Assembly: GCA_020055645.1 (NCBI GenBank)
Contig: CM034546.1
Span: forward strand, 25,110,001 to 25,174,000
Reading direction: 5' to 3'
DNA length: 64,000 bases
From: Tomocerus qinae
Taxonomy: Eukaryota; Arthropoda; Collembola; Entomobryomorpha; Tomoceridae
Each line of letters starts with the position of its first letter. The stretch's first letter is position 1. Positions 34,978-46,500 of this stretch are shown here, piece by piece. The notes under the pieces are model-generated. The model was not told where the DNA came from and did no database searches. It was given only the letters and a program-made list of their open reading frames with translations. A program made the position numbers and the translations under genes.

Positions 34978-35590
34978 AAACTAAGTATTTCATGATGTCC
35001 TACGATGTGCAGAACTAACGTTACATCGATTTTTGTGTTTTGAACCACGGCCGCAGGGCAGCGGGTGTGTCCGATTTGGCTCATTTACAATTGATCTTAC
35101 ATTTTACACCTAGTTTGCGTACAAAAAGTCTGAACGCATTATTTCATTCCTTTCGAAAGTTATTGTGCTACCAGACGGACAGACATAGACAGAGAGATCC
35201 GTCATTCCTATAAAGCAGATCCATTACTTAATACTAATGTTTTCCCTTACAGTCTCTGTTTATAAATACGGAGACAAGATAATGACCCTTTATCTTTTAT
35301 AATTATAAGATGTAGTACAAATGCAACTGTTTAATTAAGCACAATTTTCCATATTTTCCAGATATTTTCCAGAGCATACTAAAATCATTAAATTTTTAAA
35401 ATGTAGATTTTTGGTCTAAGTTTGCAAACCCAAAAAGTCACATCGAAATAACTATTATCGTTTCAACCTGGTTTTTATAGAATTTTTGTTTATTTGCATT
35501 TTTTTAAAAGCAATAATCAATGTGTTTCTTATTGTACAAGAAAACATTCAAATGCAACAAAGCAATTTGCTACTGAACGTCAAACAATAA
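34978..35590. other. Intergenic, no gene recognised
   Basis: A short CAGACGGACAGACATAGACAG stretch near 35170 resembles simple repeat tails of old retroelements. Nothing else is supported. Confidence 0.3.
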
Positions 35591-35598
35591 CTACTCTC

Positions 35599-35769
35599 CA
35601 GGCAAGTATCCAAGGTGGTCAAGGGGGGGCGCAACCAAAAATAATGCTAAAAATGTGACACATTCGCGCGAAGATGTTTTGAAATTTTTGGCGGATTTTG
35701 GAAAAAATCTTCTATTTTTCTCAGATTTAGGGGGCGCAGCGTCCCCGCCCCCTACTGAATACGTGCTTG
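35599..35769. mobile_element. hAT-type MITE with 8 bp duplication
   Basis: A 171 bp element starting CAGGCAAGTATCCA and ending (reverse complement) CAAGCACGTATTCA, flanked by CTACTCTC (35591-35598, 35770-35777). Subterminal G-runs face inward. Open frames across it on both strands are artefacts of the insertion. Confidence 0.88.
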
Positions 35770-35777
35770 CTACTCTC

Positions 35778-36949
35778 CACGCTGCGGGAACTAAAAAGGT
35801 GGTACACATAAATGTAGATTTATATCAACATTCCGTAGTAAACAATTCTTTACTTGTGAACCAAACTCACTCGTGTCATTAACGTGGGGGGTCAGGGAAA
35901 ATAGTATCAAATTTCATGTTTTAGTAAGTAATAAAATCTCTATGGATATTATTTAAAATTATGAATACTATTCAAAAAACCAGAATCCAAAGCCCGTCCT
36001 ATGCATAATATATTGAACTTTTCTGTGGGAATATAAGAATGGCGATTTTGACTGTGACACTATGACTATTCGTAACATCTTCGGCTATATAGAACACCGT
36101 TCTGTTCCGTCTTCCGATTTGATTGACTATTTTCAATTATTGCTTGTTAGCATTCAATCATAGTCATAATCATATCATAATATAAACTTTTTATTAATAT
36201 TAGAATGACTGTGATGGGAAAGAACAAAGTTCTAAAACTGTTTGAACTCTATATTATAACCACCGTTTTAGATAGAGCAATATATTTACCTGCCTATATA
36301 TGTATGTAACTATGTGTAGTAGGGCGTGCTCAGGCACGTATCCAGGAATTGGGGTAAAGGGGGTCGCAACAAATAGTTATGGCAAAAACTGAGCTGAGCA
36401 GAGTAGGTGGGCCCTCTAACCTCTTCTGGGTCGTGCTTGGCCCCAATATCCAATACACATAATTACACTGGATGCCTACCTTTCGAAATTTAGTCACATA
36501 TGCTTGGGGCTACTAGTTGTCAATAAACCCAAACTCAATATCACATTAGTAACCAAATCACAAATACCATGAAATTAAATTTATCACACTCTTTGTCACC
36601 TAAAAAGGTACAAAATAAATGTAATTAGAATAATATAGATGATCAATGATATGACTTCTATGGAAGAGATAGTTCTGATTTCCTTAAATAAGTAAATTAA
36701 ATTGCCTGTGAGTAACGGCTGGAGAAGTTGTAGAGCCAATTTAGGTAATTTATCTATTTGTTTCTAATTTTGAATGAATTTTCCTTAAAATAGTGAAAAT
36801 AGTTGTCTTATTACGTTATGTGATACAATTTTATTCAATGATATACCAAAACACAAACACACAAAAATGTTTTGAAAGATTTATATTTTAGCGTCTATCC
36901 AGCCAAGGATATATAATTAGTTGACAGATCAGACAATTTACTAAGCTAC
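35778..36949. other. Intergenic with one possible hAT-type end
   Basis: CAGGCACGTATCCAGG at 36333-36348 with a following GGGGTAAAGGGGG resembles the left end of the MITE at 35599. Its partner may be the GTCGTGCTTGG near 36432, but no target duplication could be found. No gene seen. Confidence 0.4.
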
Positions 36950-37345
36950 TTGACTTCCAAGTTGGTCATGGGCAATACAAAAATTTCGACTTTTTTTCGC
37001 AAAGTCCCTAAGGATCTGAGACGACTGGTCCTAGACACATATAGTAAATTTGAAAAAGATGCATCGATGCTATCTTCATCGTTTCCTTATTGAAAATTTC
37101 ACACTTTCAACTTTGTTGTCTAAGATATCGCAGTTTTTAACTTAACATTTTGACCAAAAAACCAAGTTTCAATTTTCAAACTGCAGTATCTTAGAAAAAG
37201 AAGTCGAAACTGTTAAATTTTCAATAAGGAAACGATGAAGAAAGTTTCGATGTATCTTTTTCAAATTTACTATATGTGTGTATGACCAGTCGTCTCAGAT
37301 CCTTAGGGACTTTGCTAAAAAAAGTTAAGGGCCAATTTGACAGTC
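36950..37345. mobile_element. Foldback/MITE with ~150 bp arms
   Basis: Left arm about 36980-37130 and right arm about 37170-37325 are reverse complements (shared block GACTTTTTTT, GCAAAGTCCCTAAGGATCTG, then CGTTTCCTTATTGAAAATTT). The loop is only about 40 bases. Outer limits and target duplication are not clear. Non-coding. Confidence 0.7.
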
Positions 37346-38038
37346 AGTGTAACTAGCTGTAACTAGGAATACCCCCACCTTAAAACATTTTTAAACAACG
37401 TAAGTAGTTTCGACCGAAATGATTTTTCAAAAATGTTTTTCAGAAAACTGGAGCCTTTTCTTTAACTCAATATTTTGAAGAAAGCAATAATTTATCAAAA
37501 TTGGATACATGGAACAAGATAAATAATCCGAGTTAATTGTGAAAAGTTAATGAACGTTGGAATTCGAAAGAATATTAAGTACCTCACAGGTGAAAACTGC
37601 TAACAAAAGGAAACAAACTAGGAAGCAAGCAATGGACGTTTATATCTAGAATGTGATCAAGGCGACCATTGTAGAATGAGGAATTACTAACTCTGGTGTC
37701 GTTAGTCGTTCACATATTACCACCACCTCCTCTGCTAGGTATTAAAAAATTAATTATTATTATTCGTTATTCTATTCCTTATTCGTTTGGATTTATAAGT
37801 TGATGATCTGTCATAAAAATACAATCCACATCATCTGCGTTTCATGTGAAAACAAAAAGTTTCGCCTAAAGTCGTCAACACTATTTGTTGAATGCCTATC
37901 GTTTTGTATCACACCCTCCAATAATGCTAAGTTATCCTATATTATAAGATATTTTTGCATAACATGGGATGTCTGCAAAAGACGTATTACCTGTCCATTT
38001 GATGGGACAGACAAACGTTGTCAATTGCAATCACTGTA
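37346..38038. other. Intergenic, no gene recognised
   Basis: An open frame at 37800-38087 has no recognisable domain. The last 60 bases resemble 56290-56345 (see the shared initiator-like motif finding). Confidence 0.35.
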
Positions 38039-39650
38039 TCAGTTTGTGCATAAGAACAACAGATTGTATTACGCTGTTGTTCCGTAGCTTGCTCCGTCAG
38101 CAGTGCAGGTAGCATCGTCCTGCAAGCTAGCTGCTGACTGTGGTTATTCCCTAGTCACAAACTGCTTTTAAGCTATGCTTGTGATGCTTTGCTGTCGGCT
38201 AGAATTGGGACTGTTGCTTTTTTCAAAGCTATATCTCTTTAAATAGAGCAGTTCCGTTTTCTAGTTAATGAGCAGGTATATATTTTTAAATCCTGCTGTG
38301 GCTACGTTTTCCCTGTGCTTTTTATAGTGTAATTTGCCATTAATTTGTTAATTTTGATAACATTAGTTTAATATTATTTATTATGGCTCCAATTTTCTAT
38401 TGCAAAGATGTGGTTTGTGCTGAGTGTAAAGTTGTTAATAATAGAAAGTCTGGTCAAAACTGTAAGAATTGTAACCAGTACTTTCATAGAATGTGTACTA
38501 ATTATTCAGAAGCTCATTTCCAAAGAATCATGGACAGCAATTCAGGTATGTATTATATGTGTGATTCCTGTAAAATTAAAGTAAATAAGTCTATTCACAA
38601 TTCTAATTGCAACAATTCTATAGTATACTGCTGTGATAAAACTAGCCAAAAATTAATTGTTGTTAGTTGTGAATTTTGTAATCTTCCTTATCATCGATGT
38701 CATATGCCAAATATTGGTAAATGTATTTCAAACGCTAAATATCTATCACATTATTGTGCGTCATGTCTTTTTCCTTTCACATCTTGTGACGAAATTGAGT
38801 TCTATGAACTTTTTGACTATGATGCTACTGACTTAAGCTATGGGTGTAACATTTCTAGTGTAATACCTTTACATAATTTTATGTTTGATAGCAATGTTTT
38901 ACTCCATAAAGGTATGCGACTTGGCCAATTTAACATAAATGGCCTGTTTCATAAGTTACCTATGTTAAATGAAATGTTAAGTTATTATAATTTTAGTATC
39001 TTATGTGTGACTGAAACTCACGCTATAGCTAATACTCCTTCTAGCTACTATGATATACCTGGATTCAATACGATAAGGAGTGATAGACCTAGTCATATTC
39101 ATGATAAGTTTGGTAATGGTGGTGGCATTATCATATACATTAAGGATAGTATTAACTATGATTTTATTAATATACAGTCAGATTTCTCTACTGAATATGA
39201 ATGCATTACTACTGTCATCAAATTGCCCCATACCAAGCCATTCATAATAACTTGCTTATATAAGCACCCAAAACAGGATGGTAGTGTATCGAAAGGTCTG
39301 TATACATTACTATCTGAGTATGTTAATTTGTTAGCGAAATATAACTCAAATGAAATCTATTTCTTTGGTGATTTTAATATTGATTTGCTTAAAGACCATA
39401 ACAAAGGTTTTTTAACATGTATGTCCAAATTAGGTTTCAAGCAATTTATAAATGAACCTACGTACGCAAAGATTGTAAATAAGCGTAAAAAAAGTTGTAG
39501 TATTGTCATAACATCTTTGTTGGACCACATTTACTGTAATAGACCTGACTTTATACAGCAAGCAGGTGTCATTTCTTGTGATTTTTCTGATCATGACATT
39601 ACTTATTGTATTCGCAAAAAACCAAAATTTACTCTCACTTCTAAATGTAT
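38039..39650 (+). mobile_element. 5' part of a non-LTR retrotransposon (CR1/Jockey-like)
   Basis: Untranslated leader plus the first part of the coding sequence, up to the point where a gypsy element is inserted. The left limit is a guess: TCAGTTTGTG at 38039 matches an initiator, and base composition rises there. The rest of the element lies at 51965-54285. Confidence 0.65.
38383..39650 (+). pseudogene. Non-LTR retrotransposon ORF, first part: PHD-type finger and APE endonuclease
   Basis: From ATG 38383 there are about 422 codons of element sequence before the LTR at 39651. The first 60 residues form a C4HC3 PHD-like finger (CAEC, CKNC, FHRMC, CDSC); a second cysteine/histidine cluster follows (CEFC, HRCH, HYCASC). 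Next is an AP-like endonuclease with FNINGL, CVTETHA, FFGDFNID, LLDHIYC and SDHD, the metal and catalytic residues of that fold. It would nick target DNA to prime reverse transcription. The codon at the break is split by the insertion; the frame resumes at 51969 without a shift. The 24 codons after 39650 come from the LTR. Confidence 0.85.
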
Positions 39651-40192
39651 TGAGAGAATGCAACTTTGTTGCATTCCCTATTTCTCTGTTTCTTCCCAAA
39701 ATGCCCAGCAAGCAATAGACTAATTTGCATTATCTATTACTTGCTGGACGAGAGTTCATTTCCCTCCGCACACGATTGGTCAGGTACTGTGAGTGCATGT
39801 GTCCCTGCAATGCATGACACTGACAACAACAATTATAGCAAAGCATAAGGAAATCCTGAGATTTGCTTATGCTTATGCGATAACAGGCAGACATTCTTCT
39901 GCTCGGGACTCTCTTTTTGTCTTTCGGCTGGTACACAGCTTTTCCGCCCACAGTGGCATTATTTTGAATTGTCATCATCGTTTCGATCAAATTCATAATT
40001 TCTATTATTGTCCCTGCCCTGACGTTATTTGTTCAGTCGCTTATTAATAAAACCCAATAAATTCTACGGCTTGCTTATAGCCTTTTCTTTAGTGCCAAAC
40101 ACGTTCTTTTGTGTATTCATTTCGGCACATCCTGAGTAAGAGAAATAGTGGACGTACTCATCCCCACCAACTCATAATCTTTTACTCTGACA
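39651..40192 (+). repeat. 5' LTR of the gypsy element
   Basis: Begins TGAGAGAATG and ends ACTCTGACA (TG...CA). Contains AATAAA near 40046-40065, a candidate polyadenylation signal. Short open frames inside both LTRs are identical and are not considered genes. Confidence 0.93.
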
Positions 40193-42272
40193 AGAGCTGA
40201 GCGGACCCGTGCCCCGGATATTCTCTTCACAACCGTAATTTCAACTTGGTAACACATATCGAAATCAAATAATAAAAATTTCATTCAATTATTATATCCA
40301 ATCATATTCATGAAATTGTGTGTGGTACTAACGTGTCTAAACATTCACATTGTCATATTATACGTATATTTGAGTGTGTTTTTGCTAAACAAAAGTGTCA
40401 ACTTCTATGGGCTATATAAATATTATTGTTTTAATCACGATTCATTTCCGTTTTACACTACAGTAAGGTGTATTTAGTAACCGAATGTCACAGCTACATA
40501 TTTGTATTTGAAACGGTCGAAATATTTATCGTATATTTTCAAGTTTACATTTCCATTTGATTTGTGCAATTTAACCATACGATCCGTAACACTAAATTAC
40601 AATTCGCAATTAAACTCAGCTGTGTATTTTGAATCAGCACAGTCATTTATGTTTCAATCAAAGTACGTATTACAATTCTGATTCCGATTGCTCGTTAAAG
40701 TGTACGTTACACATTCTGTTTTGTTCGTATTTTGAGTCAAAAGTCAATCAAAGTTTATGCATTTCGTTTTTGACATTCAAAATCATAATAATATAGCCCG
40801 ACACACACACATTCTTGATTTTACTAGGAAAATTAAGTCACCAAGTAGTAAATAATTTCTGCATGACTTTATGTGTTGCCAGTTGCTCATGCCAAGTAAC
40901 AAATCTACAAATCATTTAATGCCAAATGTTTTCAGGTCTACCTAGCAAGTCATTACGGTCGAATTACTAATTAATTTGTATTTTGAAAAGCATTTCAATT
41001 TTGATTTTCTCAGTTAAATTAATCCAATTCGATTTTTGTTTTGTGAAGAGTGTCCGCTTATTGAAAAAGACACTGGGCCAAGTATAGTGCACCCATCCGT
41101 AGCTACAATTTTTGTTCATTTCCCCATCCAGTCAAGTAACAGATATTTTTTATTCACAAAGTAAAATATTATTTCTGTGTGTAACTTTTTCTTTGTTCAA
41201 GTTTACTTTTTGGCTCCGAGAGTCTTATCTTTTTTCAAGTCCTTGTCAATGTCGCAGTACATTCACTTCTTAATTCAAGTATCTTATGCTAATACTGTAC
41301 TGAAAGCGTAAAAAGTCGAAGTATACAATTAATGCTAATTATGAATGTTTACCTATGCTCATAGTTTAACCTGTCTACGTAATCTTGCTATTTTGCCGTG
41401 CTATTTGGTACTCTGCTTACCTGTCTCCGAGTTTGGTTCTACCGACGATCCTATAGCCAACTGCAATTAGTTTAGTTACAAATAGTAACTACGCTACGGT
41501 ATGTATGCAATTAAATAATTCTATGCATGTCCTGGCTTACTCCACCAACTGCTTGACGCATATTACAGCCGATATACTGCCACTTGCATACTACTATCGG
41601 ATCCCAATGCATACGCATAAGCTAATGTCATAGTTGGCCTTATATTATAACACGTAGTACTAGCCATATACTAGCCTGCTTATAGCAACGAACTTAATTA
41701 CACCAGCCATACATATCAGTAGTAGGTAGAATTTTTAGCTGTTTTTCTACAAGTACATAATCAACATTCAGCATTATTTCTATTGAGCTTTTGTACATTT
41801 CAGTTACGATTCAGCTAACTTTTATGCAGCATTTAAACAATAATGCCTTCATAGCTGATTTTGAATATTTTATCGTTTTTCTTATGCCAAGCGTAATAAT
41901 ACGCGCTATAAGCGATTTTGAATTTTTTAATATATGCTTCTTAAATGCCTATAAATTTCTGCAGTTTCATTAATTCCAAATAATCAAGTCCACTATCAGT
42001 CCTTTTGACAATTATTCTATTATTGTATCACGGTCGTATGTTGTTTATCGACTTGTAGTTGTTTATTTCCCATCTCTGGACGCTTCAATTACAGTCGCAA
42101 AGGCAATCGTATACGTGTTCACGAATAAGGAAAATTTACATCCTAGTGTGGCAAACGCTCAACTTGCTGTTGACAATAAAGATAGAGTCATTTAATTATA
42201 GTTTAAATTTAGTCATTCACTATTCCTTTAATTCATTAATTCCTATAGTATAATTTTCATTTCTTTTTCACC
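40193..42272 (+). other. Gypsy element leader, no gene
   Basis: About 2.08 kb between the 5' LTR and gag with no open frame of note. The bases right after the LTR (AGAGCTGAGCGGACC) do not start with TGG, so the usual tRNA 3'-end primer site is not evident. The leader probably carries packaging and translation signals, but none can be named. Confidence 0.6.
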
Positions 42273-43568
42273 ATGGCTGAACGCATTGCAGAATTAGAAG
42301 CCGAATTAGCTCGCGCTTTAGCACAGAATGCAGATAATGATGTAGAGTTACAGCGCTTACGCGCCCAAGCAGCCGCTATTCCTGCCCAAGCCGCAAATGC
42401 TATACCAAATGCTAACCCAGTTCCAAACGTTAATGTAGCAATACCATTGGCCAATTTAAACCCAGGCAATCCTGTAGGAGCCGTTAGATGGCTGCATCAT
42501 GAAGCACTAAATCAGCTTCGTCATTTTGATGGCACAACTAATGTCGCCGAGTATTTGCAAAGACTCCAGATGGATCTAGACAGTATGGGCATTAACTCAC
42601 AATGGATTCTCACCAACTTTGATCGTTTGTTAGAGAAAGACGCCAAATCATGGTGGTCAGCTAATTGGTCTAGTGTTAGTGCGCGCATCACTGCTGCAGA
42701 CGCTGATCATAATCAAATCTGGGATGACGTTAAAGCTTCCATTATTCTATTTTTCGATCATTCTAGCCAGAAAGCCATCTATCGCGCTAAGAATAAGGCA
42801 ATTAGATTTAAATTAGGTGATGATCCACAAGCCTACGTCACTAGTAAATTGGAAATCTTAACAAGCATTAATCCAAACATGACAGACGAAGAACGAGTTA
42901 GACAATTGTCCCAAGGCATTCCATCGGATTTACAAATGAACATGGCTATGGTTACTGTACCAACTCCTTTAGAGTTTTTGAACACCTTGCGCAAACTGTC
43001 TGAAACTTATGCATCGCAAGTAGCACGAACCCCTTCGGTTAGTTCACAAGGTTCAGCCGCAGCCCCTTCTGGCAATTCCAATCGCACTAGTACTCATATG
43101 GACAAAACTCAGCCATTCGAAAATTATTTGCGCGATGGAGAAAATCCAGTTAGATGCACGTTTTGCAATAAGCTTAACCACACTTGGGAAAAGTGTTATC
43201 CAAGACTTAGAGGCGCGCTTCCCTATGATCAGAATAGTCGCCCATGCGCATTTTGCAATCGTCCTGGACATTGTTGGTCCGAATGTAGACAGCGTTTAGC
43301 TGCAGAGTCCCAAAACAATTCTGGGCCTCAGAGTTCTAATTGGCGTCAAGGCTCGCCTGTTTTTCGTCCTCAGTATCGCCAAGGCAATTCAGGTTATCGT
43401 CCCAATAATTCTTATCGCCCCAGAGCGCCTTATTATAACCAGCCTTATCAAAACCAACCAAGTGCGCAAAATAATTCCCAATTGCAACAAAATCAGCAAC
43501 AACCATCGACTTCTACTGCCGCGCCGCAAATTACTCCGGTTACGCAGTCGGAAAACTTCAAGCGCTGA
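42273..43568 (+). CDS. Gag of the gypsy element
   Basis: 431 codons from ATG 42273. A short acidic N-terminal helix region is followed by a capsid-like domain of retrotransposon Gag type (about residues 70-260, WLHHEALNQLRHFDG, then helices with WWSANW and the RFKLGDDPQAYVTS stretch). Two CCHC knuckles follow: CTFCNKLNHTWEKC at about 295-308 and CAFCNRPGHCWSEC at about 326-339. The C-terminus is rich in N, Q, P and S. It would form the particle and bind the RNA. The frame ends TGA 11 bases before the pol ATG; the pol frame is open back to 43475, so the two overlap by about 90 bases in a -1 relation. Confidence 0.9.
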   Translation: MAERIAELEAELARALAQNADNDVELQRLRAQAAAIPAQAANAIPNANPVPNVNVAIPLANLNPGNPVGAVRWLHHEALNQLRHFDGTTNVAEYLQRLQMDLDSMGINSQWILTNFDRLLEKDAKSWWSANWSSVSARITAADADHNQIWDDVKASIILFFDHSSQKAIYRAKNKAIRFKLGDDPQAYVTSKLEILTSINPNMTDEERVRQLSQGIPSDLQMNMAMVTVPTPLEFLNTLRKLSETYASQVARTPSVSSQGSAAAPSGNSNRTSTHMDKTQPFENYLRDGENPVRCTFCNKLNHTWEKCYPRLRGALPYDQNSRPCAFCNRPGHCWSECRQRLAAESQNNSGPQSSNWRQGSPVFRPQYRQGNSGYRPNNSYRPRAPYYNQPYQNQPSAQNNSQLQQNQQQPSTSTAAPQITPVTQSENFKR

Positions 43569-43579
43569 CGAAGCTCCCC

Positions 43580-46500
43580 ATGAGTGAATCTAATGTAAAT
43601 AGTTCCTCCGTAAATAATAATATTTTAGTTTCTACAAATAATTCACCTTCTTCCAATAAGTTAGATAGTAATAATAATTCCAATAAAGTTAGTTTAGTTC
43701 CTTCTCTCAATAGTTTAGTTCCTTCTGTTAATCCCAGCTCCTATGCTGATGTAGTTAAGAATTCTTCTTCAATGATGCGTAGCACTATGTCAGCATCCAA
43801 AAATAATGACCCCACAGCTACTACTGCTAAAATTAAGTTGCAATCGGTACCAGTGCCTGCACCTTTAAAACCAACGAAACCTTTACCCAATCATTTAGCC
43901 AACTATAATTGGAAACATGCTATCATTAGAGCAGACCAATCATTTAACAGCATCAAGGCTAATTTTCAAAGTAACGTTTCTAAACCCAATAAAGCAGCTT
44001 CAGAAAGCGGAGCAACATACAATTCTGAGTCCAACTCATTTAGTTCCGAAGCAACTCCAGTAACTCAAGCTGAGCGTGGTATTTATCCTGTACGTTACCG
44101 AGCACGAGGTAGAAGGCGCGTCCTTAGAGGATGCGAAGTTTTTGTTGAATCAATTAAAGTCCCAACTCTTACGGATACTGGCGCTACAATTTCAGCCGTT
44201 AGCCCCCAAACGTTACAAAAACTTATAAGATGCGCTCGTCCTGACACTTTTCATAGAATTTCTAATATCGAACCATTTAGAGTTAAGTTGTCAGTTGGTA
44301 AATTCAGATCAATTCCCGTTACTCAGCAAGTAGAAATGTTCATCTCTGTTGATGAAAATAAGGAAATTCTTTGGAGATTCTTCATAGTCCCTGGACTTAA
44401 TAATTGTATGGTTCTAGGAGTAGATTGGCTTCGTGCATACAAAGTTCACTTAGACTATGAAAATGGCAAATTCTATTATGGCATCAACATGAACTTAGAC
44501 GCTCCTAGAAAGCATTTGAAGTTAGCTGAAACTAAACCTATTCCAATTCCAGTTTCATCTGTTCAATCTACTAATCCCGCCGATTCTCTTTTAGGCGAAG
44601 AATTCGATACTTCAGACTCAGAGTCAACTTCTTCTAGTAGTAGCTCTCTCCCAGCCGAGTTGTCAGCCGCTATCCCTGAGTCCAACAATCAACAACATTG
44701 TAAATTGAGATTATCCAATTCAGCAGTTCTTCCCCCAAACACTGCAGTTAGAATTGAAGTTTATGCAAAGAGTCCTCCTACTAATGATGTTCTCGTCATT
44801 CCTGACAAACGTCTTCGTTTTTATAAATCCGTTACAGTAGGAAACTCCATAGTCCACTTAGAAAATGGCAAAGGATTCACTTATATTTGTAATTTCTCCT
44901 CTCGTGTAGTAAAATTAAAACCTGATGCTAGTATAGGAAATTGCGAAAGTTTCACTCCAGATCAAATCGTAGGAGACTTAGATAAAGCTGAGGAACACAT
45001 GATTTCAAATCGTTCTACCATTTCCTCTGAAACCAAAAGCGATTTAACAGCTGATCAATTGCTTCAATCTTTATCTCCTGAATGTCAGTCCTTCGCAAAC
45101 AAAGTCACATTAGGAAATAATCTCAACGACGAACAACGTTACAAACTATACGAACTAGTTATGAGTTATCCTGAAGTTTTTAAGCAGCACCCAAACGACA
45201 TAGGTTGCACTCATCTCATTACTCATAAAATAGAAACGCATGACAACATTCCCATTAAGCAAAGACCATATCGCTATTCATTTGCCGAACGCGTTGAAAT
45301 TAATAAACAAGTCAACGAAATGTTAGAAAAAGGAGTCATTGAGCATTCCAATTCTCCATGGTCTAGTCCAGTAGTCCTTGTCCCAAAACAAAATAAAACT
45401 ACTCGCTTTTGCATTGATTATCGTGCTCTTAACGCTAAAACTGTTGTAGATCGCTATCCATTACTCCGTAACGACGATGCATTGGATTGTTTCGCTGAGG
45501 ATGAGTATTTTTCTGCCTGTGACATGGCTGATGCTTATAATCAGATTCCAATGGATCCTAGTTCTATTTTAAAGACCGCCTTCATTACAGGAGACGGACT
45601 ATATCATTTTACGAGAATGGGATTTGGTTTATGTGGAGCTTCCCAAACTTTTCAAAGATTAATGGACGCCGTGTTAGGTGGTTTAAAATGGACTGTAGCA
45701 CTTGCTTACCTCGACGATATTATTATTCATAGCCGTGATTTTGAGTCCCATCTTGATCATTTAGAAGCAGTTTTCATCGCTATTGCTAACGCCGGTCTTA
45801 AGCTTAAGCCAGAGAAATGTAAATTCGGTTGCGATAAACTTAAGTTCTTAGGTCACATAGTTTCTAAAGATGGCATATCTCCTGATCCAGATAAGTGCAA
45901 GGCCGTTAAAGAATTCCCAGTCCCAAAAACTGTTAGAGACATTCGTTCTTTTGTTCATTTATGTGGCTATTATCGAAGATTCATTCCACTGTATTCAAAC
46001 TTATGTAAGCCATTAAATAAACTAACTCATAAAAACGCGAAATTTGAATGGAAAGAAGAGCATCAAACTGCATTCGAAAAGCTCAAAGACATTTTATGTT
46101 CACCAATGGTCATGGCATATCCAAGAGATAACGTTCCAACACGTGTCTACACAGATGCATCTAAGTTAGGACTAGGTGCTACATTAGAGCAAAAGCAAAC
46201 TGATGGCACATGGAAAGTAGTAGCTTTTGCTTCTAGAAGCTTAAAGAAGGCTGAGGAAAATTATCCTGCACCTCATCTTGAATGTTTAGGAATAGTCTAC
46301 GCCATAGAAACTTTCCGTCCCTACATCCATGGTCGCTTCTTTACCATCGTGACTGATCATTGTTCCCTTTGTGCTCTCATGAAGAATAAAGATCCAACAG
46401 GTAGACTTCAGAGTTTCGCTTTACGCTTAATGCCATACAAATTTGATATCGAGTATAAGTCTGGAGCTAAGCATAGGAACGTCGATTCCCTGTCGCGAAA

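Noticed and set aside
35591..35882. Overlapping open frames on both strands with PPKSEKNRRF-like sequence
   Set aside because: They span the 171 bp MITE at 35599-35769 and its flanks; composition follows the element's G/C runs.
37800..38087. 95-codon frame before the non-LTR element as a separate first ORF
   Set aside because: It overlaps the presumed element boundary, has no recognisable ORF1 domain, and the PHD-type finger is already in the main ORF.
39666..40047. Short open frames repeated at 51438-51819
   Set aside because: They lie in the two identical LTRs, overlap on both strands and show no domain. Identity reflects LTR duplication, not gene conservation.
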